Positions 9,998-21,500 of a stretch of 64,000 bases of DNA are shown piece by piece (positions within the stretch are counted from its first letter, which is position 1; each line of letters opens with the position of its first letter). Under the pieces are notes generated by a model, which saw only the letters and a program-made list of their open reading frames with translations, was not told the origin of the DNA and did not search any database. The stretch covers positions 19,927,482 to 19,991,481 of the forward strand of contig OU744451.1 in NCBI GenBank assembly GCA_916610825.1, in the 5' to 3' direction. This DNA comes from Haliclystus octoradiatus. Its lineage: Eukaryota > Cnidaria > Staurozoa > Stauromedusae > Haliclystidae. The position numbers and the translations under genes are program-made.

Positions 9998-12900
9998 ATG
10001 GCTTTTTCGCTGCAAATATTTTTGGCTGTATTCATATTTTCCCAAACAAAAGCATATGAATTTGACGATAAACATTTATGGGGCAAACCACAAACATCAG
10101 AAGAAACCTATGTTGCATTTGAAAGATCTTTCGTATCTAATGATTTTAAATCAGAAAATTTGTCAAGTTCAATTTATTCTGGAAAAGCGAAACGCGATGT
10201 AATGTTATGGCTGGCATATTCAGATCCAAACAATACAATCTGGAATGGGATGTTAGATAGTGTAGAGAAGCACAAAAATAGTTTGACTAGGATTTGTATC
10301 AACGGGTATGCAATTACAAAAGATGGTAAGAGAAAGTTATCTTAATTTATTTATTTTCTAATCTCAATGCTAACTGTTCAGATTCATTCTAAAGTGCCAT
10401 AATTGACCACATAGACAGGGTGGTTGCTGACAAGAGGTGAATCTTCTGAACTATTATTCAAATTCATCCAATAACTAGCCTGCAATCGGATCATAATTCT
10501 TTATTTAAAGGAAATAAAAGTTAGTTTATTTATAGTTAGGCCTATACCTCTTCATATTCATGTATAACCTTTTATATGTTGTTCCTGTTGCTAGCTAGGT
10601 TGCATTTAGATTATTTAGATTAAATAACATCTTTGTTATAGAGGACCCTCCTGAAAACCATCTAAGATGAGTGAAGTTTCCTATTTAAATATCAAATATA
10701 TATAAACAGTGAAACTTGATGTAGCTATAATTTCAAACGTCATCCTAACCCTCTTTGCTTAGGTGCAAGTCAAAATTGCCAATGATTTCCATTGCATTTA
10801 TACAAAACTGTTTAACAAGCACTTGATCACAAAACATTTATAGGGTTTCCAAGCAAGGTTGACAGTTAAGCGGGAGCTTCATTGCTGCGAAACATTTGTT
10901 GAGTTCATGAATTGTTCACAAACTTCCTGCATGCACAGTTCATGAACAATAAATGGCCTGTTTTTCATTGATTTTCATGAACTTTTCAGAAACTGTTTAT
11001 AGGGTGCAGGGCCTTCCCTAGTATGGGGTTATGCGGGGCATGACACCCCCTAGAGACTTGGTCAGTCAAAAAATCTTCCTTGAAATGCCTCCAATCAACA
11101 AATGGCAAAGGAATATTGTGATGTTTGCTTTATACGAGTAGAAATAAGAGAGTTCTTCTAATATCGCTACCTTCGGCAAGTATTCGGATGATGACTTTAG
11201 GTCAATGTACAATTTAAATACGCATGGCAAGCCGTTTGGTGTGGCTGGTTCAACTCCGGATACCGCACCTTCACTTGCCTCCAGTTTACGGTTGCCTATA
11301 TTTGGATAGGATTCTGGTGAAATCGGAAAATTTATTGCTCGACACCCATCCCAAAGAAAATCTCTCGGGATGGCCCTGATCAGGTGTTCATGAACTGTTC
11401 ATGAAAAAGAGGTCATTCGTTCATGAGCTGTTTTCACAGGGGTACTTTACCGAATTGCACTTAAGCCGGTTACGCTACACTGTATGTAGTATTTAACATC
11501 ATCATTTTTTCAGGTGAATTTGGTGATTTTTCAACAAAAAATAACCCTCAATATCCACGCAAATATGCAAGAAAGGTTAAAGCAATGGGATTACCTGTTA
11601 CAGTTATGGTAACTGGAGCAGCTAATCGAACATACATTGAAAAAATGTTATTATCAGATGAACTCAGATCAGCTTATATTGATAAAGCAATATCGGAAGC
11701 AGTACTGTATGGATATGATGGATACAACATGGATGTAGAACAACCATGTAAGACATGTATATACAGTAATAGAGCCTGATTTAGCTACAGCCTTTGTATA
11801 ACGCCCACCTGTCTACAGTGACCACTCACTTGTGTACAAATGAAGGGTTAACAACACATTTCCATGTTTACAAAACAAGAAATGTTGAAAGACACCAGTG
11901 TAGCGCTAAACACTAATTCTTGAATCGTAGCCATAATTTATTTATTAATTTGATTAGGCATAGAAAATTTATAACTTCTGTATACTCTCCTAGAAAATTT
12001 TCAAGGCTCGCTAGCTGATCTTCCTGATTTTTGGAGCCATACTTTACAAAAAGATTTCATGCACACTTTTTGAACCAATTTGATTGCAGAAAATCTTGTC
12101 ATATTTTAGAAAGATCAATTCAGTTGTATCCACAGTGTTCTATTAAGGGCACTTTTCTATAGCATTCAGTTTTCCAGATCTTAGAAATGACTGCTATATA
12201 TACTGTATATACAGTGAAACCTGTACATGCTTAACAGTGAGCTATAAAATGTAGATGATTTGACCACTGTATACAGGTGATAATGAATAAACCTTTAGAA
12301 TATAAATGAATCATATTTAGAATATAAATCCATCCTTTACAATAGGTTCAACAGAGTGTTCAATTCGTTATATGGAGTTATTGAAAGAATTTGCCCATCG
12401 ATTACATATGATCAATAAAACACTATCAATTGATATGGGAAATTATTGTATTTGGAAAGATTACATGGGTCTTGATTGCAAACATATGAAGGTATAGAAT
12501 AATCGCAAGCACCCTAAAACAGTTCAGGAGTTCATGAACAGTTCATGAACGTTAAATGGCCCCAAATTTTCATTAACTGTTCATGAACTGTCTGTGAGAA
12601 CTGTCAATGAAAATTGGGTGTAACTGTTCATGAACTGTCACATTGGCCTTTCTTGAGGCAAACAATTGAATAGCCTGATTTGGTTTGGTCTGGAAAACTA
12701 CTCTAGTTGAAACCAGGGGGAGAAATCTTGGGACCACCACCGAGACCGGCGGTCGCTGGCACATTTATTGAACAATACAATTCCTGAATGCACATATTTC
12801 TCTAAGATTTTAAGTATTTTGAATCTATAAATAATTTTGATTAATAAATTTTTACTTATTAAATTTGAGATAAATGACAGCGATAAAAGAGACATAATTG

Positions 12901-13937
12901 GCAATATTTCGTTATCTTCATAACATCGTCAGGCAAGAGAGTGATAAAGGAAATTTACAAATTTGCCTGACGATGTTATTATGAAGATAACGAAATATTG
13001 CCAATTATGTCTCTTTTATCGCTGTCATTTATCTCAAATATAAATAATTCATAAAGTTTATTAATGAAACCTAATAAGAGCTGCATGAGGATGAAACTAA
13101 TTACTCTATGTATAAATAAGGTCAGCTTAAATTGCTTGACCAGGCAAATTTCTGGAAAACTAGTTGCAGGCACTTTGAAGGCAAAATTATGTTATGTAAA
13201 TTATGCAAACACTGAAAAATGTTTTCGACCCTGGTTGAAACATGACAATTTAGGCTACAATCCAATTCACCAAGTGCGGTTAAGCGATGGAAATGTCAAG
13301 CACAGCTTTACGCAAGCAGCAAGCTCTCAATCCGTTCCACACAAACATTTGCCATTTCTGACATACTGTTATGACGTTCAAGACGTCATTTCGGTCAATT
13401 TTGGAAAGATTTTAATACATTTAGATTCCTGAATTTTTACCGTGGCATCACATAATTTTGATAGTGTTAAATGATATTCTTGTCCGATTTATATGCTTTT
13501 TAAGTAAGAAGAGTTTGACCGCAAATATCGGAGAGTTCTAGTCTGCATAAGCTGTGATCCCATATTCCATGTAGGGAGAACAATAGCAGCGCTTGGTGAA
13601 TTGTTACAATCCTGAACGATGTTGGAGTAGAAAGTAAGCCTTTAACCGCTAACTATTGATGATGTTTCTGCATTGGTTACAGGCAACTGGCGTTGACAGG
13701 ATTACTAGTATGGACACATATACTGCCGAATTTAAGAATTTCAAACGGTATGTGAAGCTTGCACAAGGCACCCTTGGAAGCGTATTTGCTGCTGGAATGG
13801 AAAGAAATCAGCTTTTGGCTTCAAAAGAAGCTATGGAATTTTTGATATCGCAAAATGTAACTGGCATTGGTATATTTCGTAATCCTCCAACAAATCAAGC
13901 AATGTGGGATGCAATGACGTACTTCAAATATAACTGA
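9998..13937 (+). CDS. Secreted GH18 chitobiase-like hydrolase, four exons
   Basis: Exons 9998-10325, 11514-11747, 12346-12491 and 13683-13937 join in phases 1, 1 and 0 through GT/AG sites to give about 320 residues. Residues 1-19 form a signal peptide (hydrophobic core, cut after TKA). The exon 2 strand ends in DGYNMDVE (Asp178, Asp183, Glu185), the glycoside hydrolase 18 catalytic DxxxxDxE; Glu185 would be the proton donor. The Asn where chitinases usually have Asp also occurs in vertebrate di-N-acetylchitobiase (DGINIDIE). Later strands (NKTLSIDMG, VDRITSMDTY, VTGIGIF) fit the remaining TIM-barrel strands. The likely role is lysosomal or extracellular cleavage of N-acetylglucosamine-containing chains. 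It is shorter than chitobiase (about 385), so a divergent GH18 subfamily is possible. Introns carry palindromic MITE remnants and a long hairpin. Confidence 0.8.
10885..11010. repeat. Palindromic MITE remnant in GH18 intron 1
   Basis: TGAGTTCATGAATTG, CAGTTCATGAACAATAAATGGCC and AACTTTTCAGAAACTGTTTAT match family cores; both ends are eroded. Confidence 0.5.
11385..11445. repeat. Short palindromic MITE remnant in GH18 intron 1
   Basis: Two GTTCATGAAC-type units, a GAGGTCATTCGTTCATGAG core and a right end CACAGGGG, 68 bp before exon 2. Confidence 0.55.
12515..12645. repeat. Palindromic MITE, partly eroded, in GH18 intron 3
   Basis: Left part CCCTAAAACAGTTCAGGAG followed by palindromes, GTTAAATGGCCCC core and CTGTCTGTGAG spacer as in the 24102 copy; the right half is lost. 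Confidence 0.65.
12863..13039. repeat. Long hairpin, arms 74 and 77 bp
   Basis: Arms 12863-12936 and 12963-13039 are reverse complements except for a 3-base indel, separated by 26 bp. It lies in GH18 intron 3. No autonomous-element sequence is inside. Confidence 0.9.
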
Positions 13938-14272
13938 AGCGATTTGTAATACATGGAAACTTTAATTTATAATTAGTATCTTTCAGTTATACTTATATGT
14001 AAATATATCATATCTTAGATTTTTTGTAATAATTTTGTAGACCATCCATTTTGTAGCAGCTGTGATATAAAACTCATAAAAATAACTTTTGAATTCATTA
14101 AAATAATTGATGAGTGGTACCAGTATCTCAACTTCAGATAGATTCGAACAGCTGATGTTAAATGGGGAATAATGGTGACAAGGATTTAAAATGTATATCC
14201 CAGATATTGGGAGATTGCTTATTTAGATAGAGAAAATTTTCTATTAGTACATGTTCTTCAGATTGTATTTTT

Positions 14273-14908
14273 ACTTTGCGCAAGCATTTCCTCCTCAAAA
14301 ATTCAATCAAAGTTATGATTTTGTGTCTCACTCTTTTTCCTCCAACAGGAACCCGTTTATTTTTTTCACAAGAGGGTTTACACCGGAAAAAACACTAAAC
14401 ATTTTACTTAAAATAAAAAACGGCTGAACCAAATGGCAATCTGCTTTCGGAATGATGACGACTTCGTCTAAACAGGTTATCGCTGCCGGTTATTGAAGGT
14501 GTGTGACTATTTTTAATATGCTTCAACTATGCCGACTATGGCTAGACGGAGTCTTAAAAAGATGTTAATCGTGTGAGCATTTAAGTGAGAAAAATACACA
14601 ACTAAAAACTTTGACTTTAGTCTTTTGAGGCTTATATCTCTTTACCTGGATAGCCTATTGAATATTGATCAAATATAGCTCTAAATCTTCAGCTGAACGT
14701 TGAAAACTTTATCCCGAAAGCAGATTGTCATTTGCTTCAGCATTTTTTATTCAAAGACAATTAAGTAAAATGTTTAGTGTTTTTTCCGATGTAAACTCTC
14801 TTGTTGAAGATAAACGGGTTCCTGTTGAAGGAAAAAGAGTGAGACACAAAAATAACCCAAAATCGTCACTTTCACTGCATTTTTGAAGGAGAAATGATTG
14901 CACAAAGT
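14273..14908. mobile_element. Foldback/TIR non-autonomous element, 636 bp
   Basis: The left arm (14273 to about 14458) and right arm (about 14712-14908) are imperfect reverse complements over some 180 bp, from ACTTTGCGCAAGCATTTC on the left to GAAATGATTGCACAAAGT on the right. The middle is unique AT-rich DNA with no transposase. It lies between the 3' ends of the GH18 and CPSF2 genes. Confidence 0.7.
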
Positions 14909-15764
14909 TTCTGATTTTGTTAAAGATTCTGTGTAGTGTTTGATGCTGCGTTGCACGATAATAGATTACACATACACTCTAAACACCTAAAATCAATAGA
15001 ACAAGGATACACCCTAACACCATTTGAAGTACAGTACTGGTATGTTGTCTGTAGTCAAAAGTTATAGACAATTTGATTGTTTGCGCAGATGGAGGCACAG
15101 ACTGACAAGCGCAGATGACGGAATGAAATTCAACAACAAAGCAAGATCCAACGATGACTCCGCATATCAGAATATTGACCCTGATTCCGTGCAAAGTTAA
15201 TTGCGCAGATGACGACGAAATGGAAACACGGAATGAAATTCAACGACGGCACAGACGTTCGGAAATCACAATTATAACCCCAATTCCGTTTCATAATGGT
15301 CTGACAGAAGGCTTGATCAATGATGAAGGAAGCTCAGCTTAATTCTCAAGTTAGTGAATTAAAACTTTCTGTAAGAGGGGTTCTGAAGAAGAAATTTTGG
15401 AAATTAATTATTAGAACCTACAAATGACCAGCTAAAGTATATTGGATCTTGATTCTGTATACCGGTAACTCTACACATCCAAAAAATATATCAGATGAAA
15501 TATAGAATAATGAAGTATGTCAGGGAGATAATATTTGGCCATTTTAATACAATATCTCTTGGATAGTATTTTTTAACTATTAGGTACAACATATAATACA
15601 TATATAAGGTAGATATACTATCGTATGTAAATTGACCCAAAGAAATTCCCTTACCTAATTAAATCTGCATAATTCATCACAGTTTGATGGAAAACATACA
15701 ACAGTTTTTAGTTTTTAGTAGGCTACAGTCCCTATATTGACAGTGTATAATCATTGTTGTAAAA
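14909..15764. other. Intergenic region, convergent gene ends
   Basis: AT-rich. An imperfect direct repeat of GCGCAGATGACG...GGAATGAAATTCAAC occurs near 15110-15140 and 15203-15243. The open frame across it has no recognisable domain, and I see no supported gene. Confidence 0.4.
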
Positions 15765-15770
15765 TTTATT
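15765..15770 (-). promoter_or_regulatory. Polyadenylation signal AATAAA for CPSF2
   Basis: TTTATT on the plus strand, 140 bp downstream of the CPSF2 stop codon. Confidence 0.5.
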
Positions 15771-15909
15771 CTATGATTATATCACACAATTGCATTCTGA
15801 GAGAAAGCCTATAGGAAATGAACAGTAGGCCTATTAGTCATCACAGACATTGGATTGTAATTGTACGAATATTGTTTTAATCCTCGCAATTAGATTTATA
15901 GCCTATGTA

Positions 15910-18159
15910 TCACACAATTGCATACTGTGAGTATAGAAGTTTACGTACAGTATAGTAATCATCACAGACAGTACCCTCAAGTTCAATCTTACCAGCTTCA
16001 TTTCTTCTTACTGCTACAACACTATTACATACAAGTACACCACCAGCAAATTCAGCTTGTATACCTGCTCGTGTTAAAATTTGTTTGAAATCAGATAGAC
16101 GTGGCTCATCTATAAACACACTATTGTGACCAGGAATATTTTCTTCAGGTGCTTGTTCTAAAGTTGGTATAACATCCATTCCTTCAATAGTGTTCTCTTG
16201 TTCAGCTTCTAATTCTTTTTTGCTTAATAACAATTGACCATCGACCCAAGCAAGTTCAGCAAATTGTGTTTGAGCAAATTTCAATGAACTTACCAGTGAG
16301 TCTTTTAGTTTAACTTGATAAATATGACTTTCTCGCGTGGCATCAACTACATCGCCAATTCTAGGTGTGAATACTTTTCCAACGTTCATAGCTGTGTTAG
16401 ATTGGCAATATTCAGCTAAATGCTTTGTACTTTTGGCACTACCATGTATAAGAATGAGTTGACGAGGTTTAACAAGTGATAAAATCCGTTTAATTGATTC
16501 ACCATCTGATCTTCCTTCAAAATCAATATATGAAATCTGACAACTAACGTTGACAGTCCGTCTTTCTGTTATGCATTTTGTTGGTGCTTTTGCATTGTCT
16601 TCGGGGACCACTTGATCTTCCGGCATTTCAATGTCCCCAGTAGGCGTGGCTTCAACAACAGGTGTAGGTTCATCGTCTTCCATCGCATAATCTTCAGGAT
16701 AAATTGTTTCTCCGTAATCATCCCATTTTGTTCTTTCTTCCTTAAATGGAAACATTGCAAACGCCTTTGCTTGTTTAAAAAATTGACTTTTACCACGATT
16801 TTGATTGTCAGCAAGCATTAAATCATATTTAGATCGAGCCTCATTTTCTTGACCAAATTCTGTTTCTTGATCGCTATCACTATCACTGTTGTCTTGTACA
16901 GAACTAAGACGTCTTTTTTTCTCCTCATTTGCTTTTATTTGGGCTTTTTTCAATCGTAACTGTTCCCTTTCATTTTCTAAATGACGTTCGAGTTCTTCAC
17001 CCTGGAGTTTCACTCGTTTCTTAACAGCAATATTCAACGGATCCTTTCCTTTACCATCAATAAGTGTTCTTGCTAATGTACCAGGAGACGTAACAAATGT
17101 AAATATGATACTATTATTTGGTGATTGACTCCAATTGAGAAATAGATCCCTTGAGAATCCACTATTCATTCCGGTCGTGCTGGCAAGTACAACTTTAGGC
17201 GACGGTACTTTGTCTAAATCGGCCATGCTGTGACACAGTGTCATATGCTTTAATTGAAATGGATTAGTGCGGCCAACTTCAAACATTTTCATCATACGAT
17301 CACTCATCCATTCAACTTGTGATTTTGCAAATTCAATCACATTAAAAGTGACATTATTTAGTAGTGCTAATGAGTACGCAATCAAACCAGATTCACGCCA
17401 TAGTTGGTCAAGCAATTGAGAAAGTTCAAGAACTCTTCCAGCTGTATCAACAGCTAATAATACATTACCGTCCTTACGTAACGTACTATTGATTGAGCTT
17501 AACAACTGGGCATCGCGCTCTTTGCGTCTTGTTTGAGTATTTAAAGCTGTGTATGAATCTGTAATTAAAAGAGAAGGACGACTGAGCGTTTCTAGAACAG
17601 CTCCATTTAAATGAATTTCCTTTTTATGGTTATAATCAACAGCGTATATGATATCGTCTTCGCCTTCTTTCATGATTTTCCACATCGTTCCGCCGATCAT
17701 ATGACCAGCAGAAAATGGTGTAATACTTAGCCCATGACCTTTACCTTTTAAATTCACATGCTGTGAGTATTTTAATTGGATCATTTTATCAAATACCATA
17801 TCAACATCATCTAGTGAAAATAAAGTAAAATCTTCTACTTCTTGATGGGATTGATATAAATCATACATAAACATTTGACCCATTTTATGGACAGGTATAG
17901 TTGCATATATGGGACATGAAAGCCCACATTTACCCATTAAATGAGGTAATGCACCAAGATGATAGAGATCTGGATGTGATATTAGTACAGCATCAATTTG
18001 ACTACAGTGTTTTTCAATATTTCGTATTGTATCCATGTTAAAGTTTTCGTCCCATCCGCAGTCAAGTAAAAAGCGAAATTCATCGACTTGTAAGAGGTAG
18101 CATAATGGACTTTCATCGTGTGCACCTGATATAGTCGTAAAACGTATAATTGAAGTCAT
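15910..18159 (-). CDS. CPSF2: Cleavage and polyadenylation specificity factor subunit 2 (CPSF100), single exon
   Basis: Subunit of the nuclear complex that recognises the poly(A) signal and cleaves pre-mRNA 3' ends; with CPSF73 and symplekin it forms the mCF module. The chosen start gives [12 protein letters not shown], the conserved family N-terminus, although the frame opens three codons earlier (18168). The N-terminal metallo-beta-lactamase region keeps CPSF100 wording ([38 protein letters not shown]) and, as usual for this subunit, lacks the full zinc-binding HxHxDH, so it should be a non-catalytic partner. A beta-CASP region ([17 protein letters not shown]) follows, then an acidic Ser/Asp linker, and the conserved end [19 protein letters not shown]...LLYSQYAIV. 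About 749 residues, near family length. It has no introns, unlike its neighbours, and is head-to-head with the DUSP gene. Confidence 0.97.
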   Translation of the reverse strand: MTSIIRFTTISGAHDESPLCYLLQVDEFRFLLDCGWDENFNMDTIRNIEKHCSQIDAVLISHPDLYHLGALPHLMGKCGLSCPIYATIPVHKMGQMFMYDLYQSHQEVEDFTLFSLDDVDMVFDKMIQLKYSQHVNLKGKGHGLSITPFSAGHMIGGTMWKIMKEGEDDIIYAVDYNHKKEIHLNGAVLETLSRPSLLITDSYTALNTQTRRKERDAQLLSSINSTLRKDGNVLLAVDTAGRVLELSQLLDQLWRESGLIAYSLALLNNVTFNVIEFAKSQVEWMSDRMMKMFEVGRTNPFQLKHMTLCHSMADLDKVPSPKVVLASTTGMNSGFSRDLFLNWSQSPNNSIIFTFVTSPGTLARTLIDGKGKDPLNIAVKKRVKLQGEELERHLENEREQLRLKKAQIKANEEKKRRLSSVQDNSDSDSDQETEFGQENEARSKYDLMLADNQNRGKSQFFKQAKAFAMFPFKEERTKWDDYGETIYPEDYAMEDDEPTPVVEATPTGDIEMPEDQVVPEDNAKAPTKCITERRTVNVSCQISYIDFEGRSDGESIKRILSLVKPRQLILIHGSAKSTKHLAEYCQSNTAMNVGKVFTPRIGDVVDATRESHIYQVKLKDSLVSSLKFAQTQFAELAWVDGQLLLSKKELEAEQENTIEGMDVIPTLEQAPEENIPGHNSVFIDEPRLSDFKQILTRAGIQAEFAGGVLVCNSVVAVRRNEAGKIELEGTVCDDYYTVRKLLYSQYAIV

Positions 18160-18596
18160 ACTTAACACGATACACGGTGTTTAGGTTACATAAATGAAGC
18201 CAACTTTCAGCTATCTTTTCGCAAGCGTGGATGATTTTTGGAAATACTTTTCATTTAGGGAAGCTCCATCTAACCCTATACTCGCATTTGTTTTGGACTC
18301 AAATTCTCAAAAACTGTAAATCAAGTCTCAAGAATTAAGATAGTTGAAATCTTGAAAACGTTCATCTAATAAATAAGTTCCTTAAAGTTAAGACTTATGT
18401 TAATACTGCTGCATTCTAATTTTTATTACTAACTTCAGGTTCACTAGAGTATGTACAACACTCCGCAAGAATGCAGACTCGAATTTTTTTATGGCAAGAG
18501 GCTATTAGTTAAATGACCATCATAGACCAGCCTCAAAACTATTCTTCAATATGAGGTTTAGTTGTAGTTTTTCCATGAAGACAAATCAAACTGAAG
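18160..18596. promoter_or_regulatory. Shared bidirectional promoter region, CPSF2 / DUSP
   Basis: Only 437 bp separate the CPSF2 ATG (minus) from the DUSP ATG (plus). No TATA box is obvious in either direction. A shared promoter is inferred from spacing alone. Confidence 0.5.
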
Positions 18597-21500
18597 ATGG
18601 GTAATGGAATTAACAAAGTAAGAAAATTCAATTTATAATTAACTTTTAATTTTAATACGATCCCAATTATGCTATTTCATTTAATTAATTAATAGGCTGT
18701 ACTGTATCAAATTTCCATCCAAGTTCAAGTATAATTAGAAATAACTGCTTAAAATAAAGGTGAACGTTTTGTTATGTTCCAGTCCCTAGTTGCAAAGAAT
18801 TCAGAAAACTTGGTTTTGCGCGGGGAATGCATTTATCTTTTAATAGAGTTTAAAACCAACTCCTAAAGATTGCGCGGGGAATGCATTCCCCGCAAGGACC
18901 ATTCTATTCAACCTGGTTCCAGTCTAAGCAGGTGAGTAAGTTGGCTCCATCAGTTGGGCTGTTTTGAGCTGGTAGTAACTTGATACTGCCAGGTTGTATA
19001 TAATATAATTGCTTTCCGGTCTCACAATACAGGCTAGTCTACAAAATTTAATAATATTAGATCTACAAAAAACTATTTAACTGAACTCTATTAGTGCTAG
19101 GCATACCATTTAGCATGCTACAGGTAACAGCAACCACTCTCGTCGTTGCAGATATTGCGGAGAGGAATACCACTTTGAAGTGGATTCTTCGTCAAAAGTA
19201 AACTGTGTTGTCAAATTGCTAGAAAATATTTTGAGGTAGCTTGCAGTTATGTCATTTAACCCAGTCTGTGCAGCCGGTGTATGGCAAAGCCACCCCCAAG
19301 ATAATATTTTCAGCATCTAAAGCCGCTCGCAATATTTTTTTTACATGAACCCATCATTACTATTTACCTATACAATATTGTTTTTCCTCCCGTGTAGAAG
19401 GCAAAAATCTGTTTAAGCTCCCGCTGGTAAATATTTTGTGACTGCCCCGAGTTTTTGTAGAAAAGTGCCCTTCTCCGCAAATTTGCATTTCACCTGCCCT
19501 TCAGTTCTTCCTTAGAACTATTGATGTACTGAGCGCTACAGTTCAAAACAATAGGATTCTCTTAGCAACTTGAAATCCACATAAAAATGTTTGTAAAAAC
19601 GCTATAAATACTTTCCTGTTTCTTGTTTTGGTCAAATTTTATTGTGGAACTCACCAAATGTCGAATATACAAATCAGGTCACGTTCAAGGCCTCTTGATA
19701 CACATGTTTGGTGTTGTCTTTATGCTTCCGTGGATTCACAAAATCATGGGGAAACAAAAGAGGGAAGGACCATGAACCTCACATGCTTCATAATTTCTGA
19801 AAATGCTACCAAGAATGCTTTGATCGTGTATCGTGGAATGGTAGGCCTAATTGGATTTTTGAAAGGCTTAGGCTAGGGTTATATGGACGCACCAAACTCA
19901 ATTCGAATTAGGTGCGACACCGAATTGCATTAAATTCGCATTTGGGGTTATACAGACGAACCGAATGTCGACGATCTTTAAAAACTGGCCAAAATGTCAC
20001 GTGATAGGAAGTAGTTTTCTTGGAATTATACCGCATGGTTTGAAACCAGAGTGTTTTGTTTGCATTATTTTTCATTTTCAGCGATCTTTCCGTTCTATTT
20101 TGCCTATCTATAGTTTGAAGCTTGTAATGAAGTAGTAATCTCAAAGGTTTGAAAGCATTTTTACGGGAGACAGTTTTTGTTCTAACAAGGCATAGTACTC
20201 AAAGCAAATTAAATGCAAATTTCCATTAAAATAACGTATTATGATAAAAGCGACCCCAATTCTAGTGCTGATGCATTGCGATTGACTAAAATAAAACGTT
20301 TTTAAAATGTTTTAAATCATGATTTTGGAAAACATCAGCTTCCCTGTCAGCCATCTTTCAATCATATAAACAAGCCACCATAACAACATCCCAAAAGCGA
20401 TGTTCTTTCTATCGTATTGCCATGGAAACATCCTTTAAAATGATTTATGATTTGCACATCTCCAGGTTTATTGCCATATAAGGTAGATATAGTAGCTATG
20501 TCACGGCACCGTGAGTCGAATGTATTTAGTTCGGTGCGATGATAGCTCGCTCGTATAACACGGCGATGAACTTAATTCATGGAGAAGAGCTCCGCACGTC
20601 AAGCCTTGACGTGCGGAGCTAGCTTGACGCATTTAATGTTTTTTGAGGAATGTTGATGAACCGAATGATGTTATACGAAGCACGCTATCATGAGATTTAA
20701 TTCGAATGAATGAATCAATTGAGTTCGGTGCGTCCATATAACCCTAGCCTCACAGTACAATTCGACTAAAATAAGAAACAGTAAAGAATTTTGCATATTT
20801 TTATTGATGAACTCTTTTATGTGAATTTCACATTTCCGAGAGAATCCGGCAGTTCCAGATCTGTGGCACTTGATCTATAAAAATTTCAATATGTTTTCAC
20901 AGCTGTCAGGAGGCACTGTCTGTAATGCAGACAACCCTTTCTGTCATGCAGCATTTGTTGTTTGTTTACACAAAGTTAGGATTCATGGAATAAATTTTTT
21001 TCATCCTCTAATTCGTAATTTAAAAGGTTTTTTATCAAATTGTGTACTATAGTAGAAAGTTTTAATCCATTTTTTCCTTATTATTAGATCCTACCAAATT
21101 TGTATCTTGGGAATTTCCGAGGTAAGTATCAGACATCCATTGTTTAAGAATAACACATTAGAGCCAATTCACCAAATACCTGTGTTTTGAAAGAATCATG
21201 TATGAGTCCAAAGGTCAGACCAAACGATCCAACTTTGTTGGTTTAACTCTGTTTGACTTTGTCCAATCAACAAAGTTGGATCAATCATTTTCCCATGCAG
21301 TCGGACATATTTGGAGTCGATAATGGTTTCTAATTGCTGTCTTGACTAGGCGAACAGACTGAAAAAGATTTTGATTCTGTTCAGAAATTTTTAAAGTTGG
21401 ATGCACGCTGAGGAATTTTGATAAAATTTTCATGTCTGGATATGTCTGGAACACGACGCACATTGAAACCAATTGATGAAGGAAATGTATTGAATATGAG

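Larger units (their letters stand above)
19529..20870. mobile_element. TIR element, split by a nested element
   Basis: Left part 19529-19870 and right part 20750-20870 carry inverted ends (TAGCAACTTGAAATCCACAT on the left; ATGTGAATTTCACATTTCC on the right) and inverted inner blocks (GAAACAG/CTGTTTC). The same family recurs, without an insertion, at 32876-33336. A different 879-bp TIR element is inserted inside it. Confidence 0.7.

Noticed and set aside
13064..13432. 122-codon ORF in the GH18 intron as a gene
   Set aside because: No recognisable domain, it starts beside the hairpin, and it lies inside an intron of a well-supported gene; open by chance as far as I can judge.
15154..15342. 62-codon ORF near a short direct repeat
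   Set aside because: It arises from a GCGCAGATGACG repeat region and has no recognisable family or exon signals.
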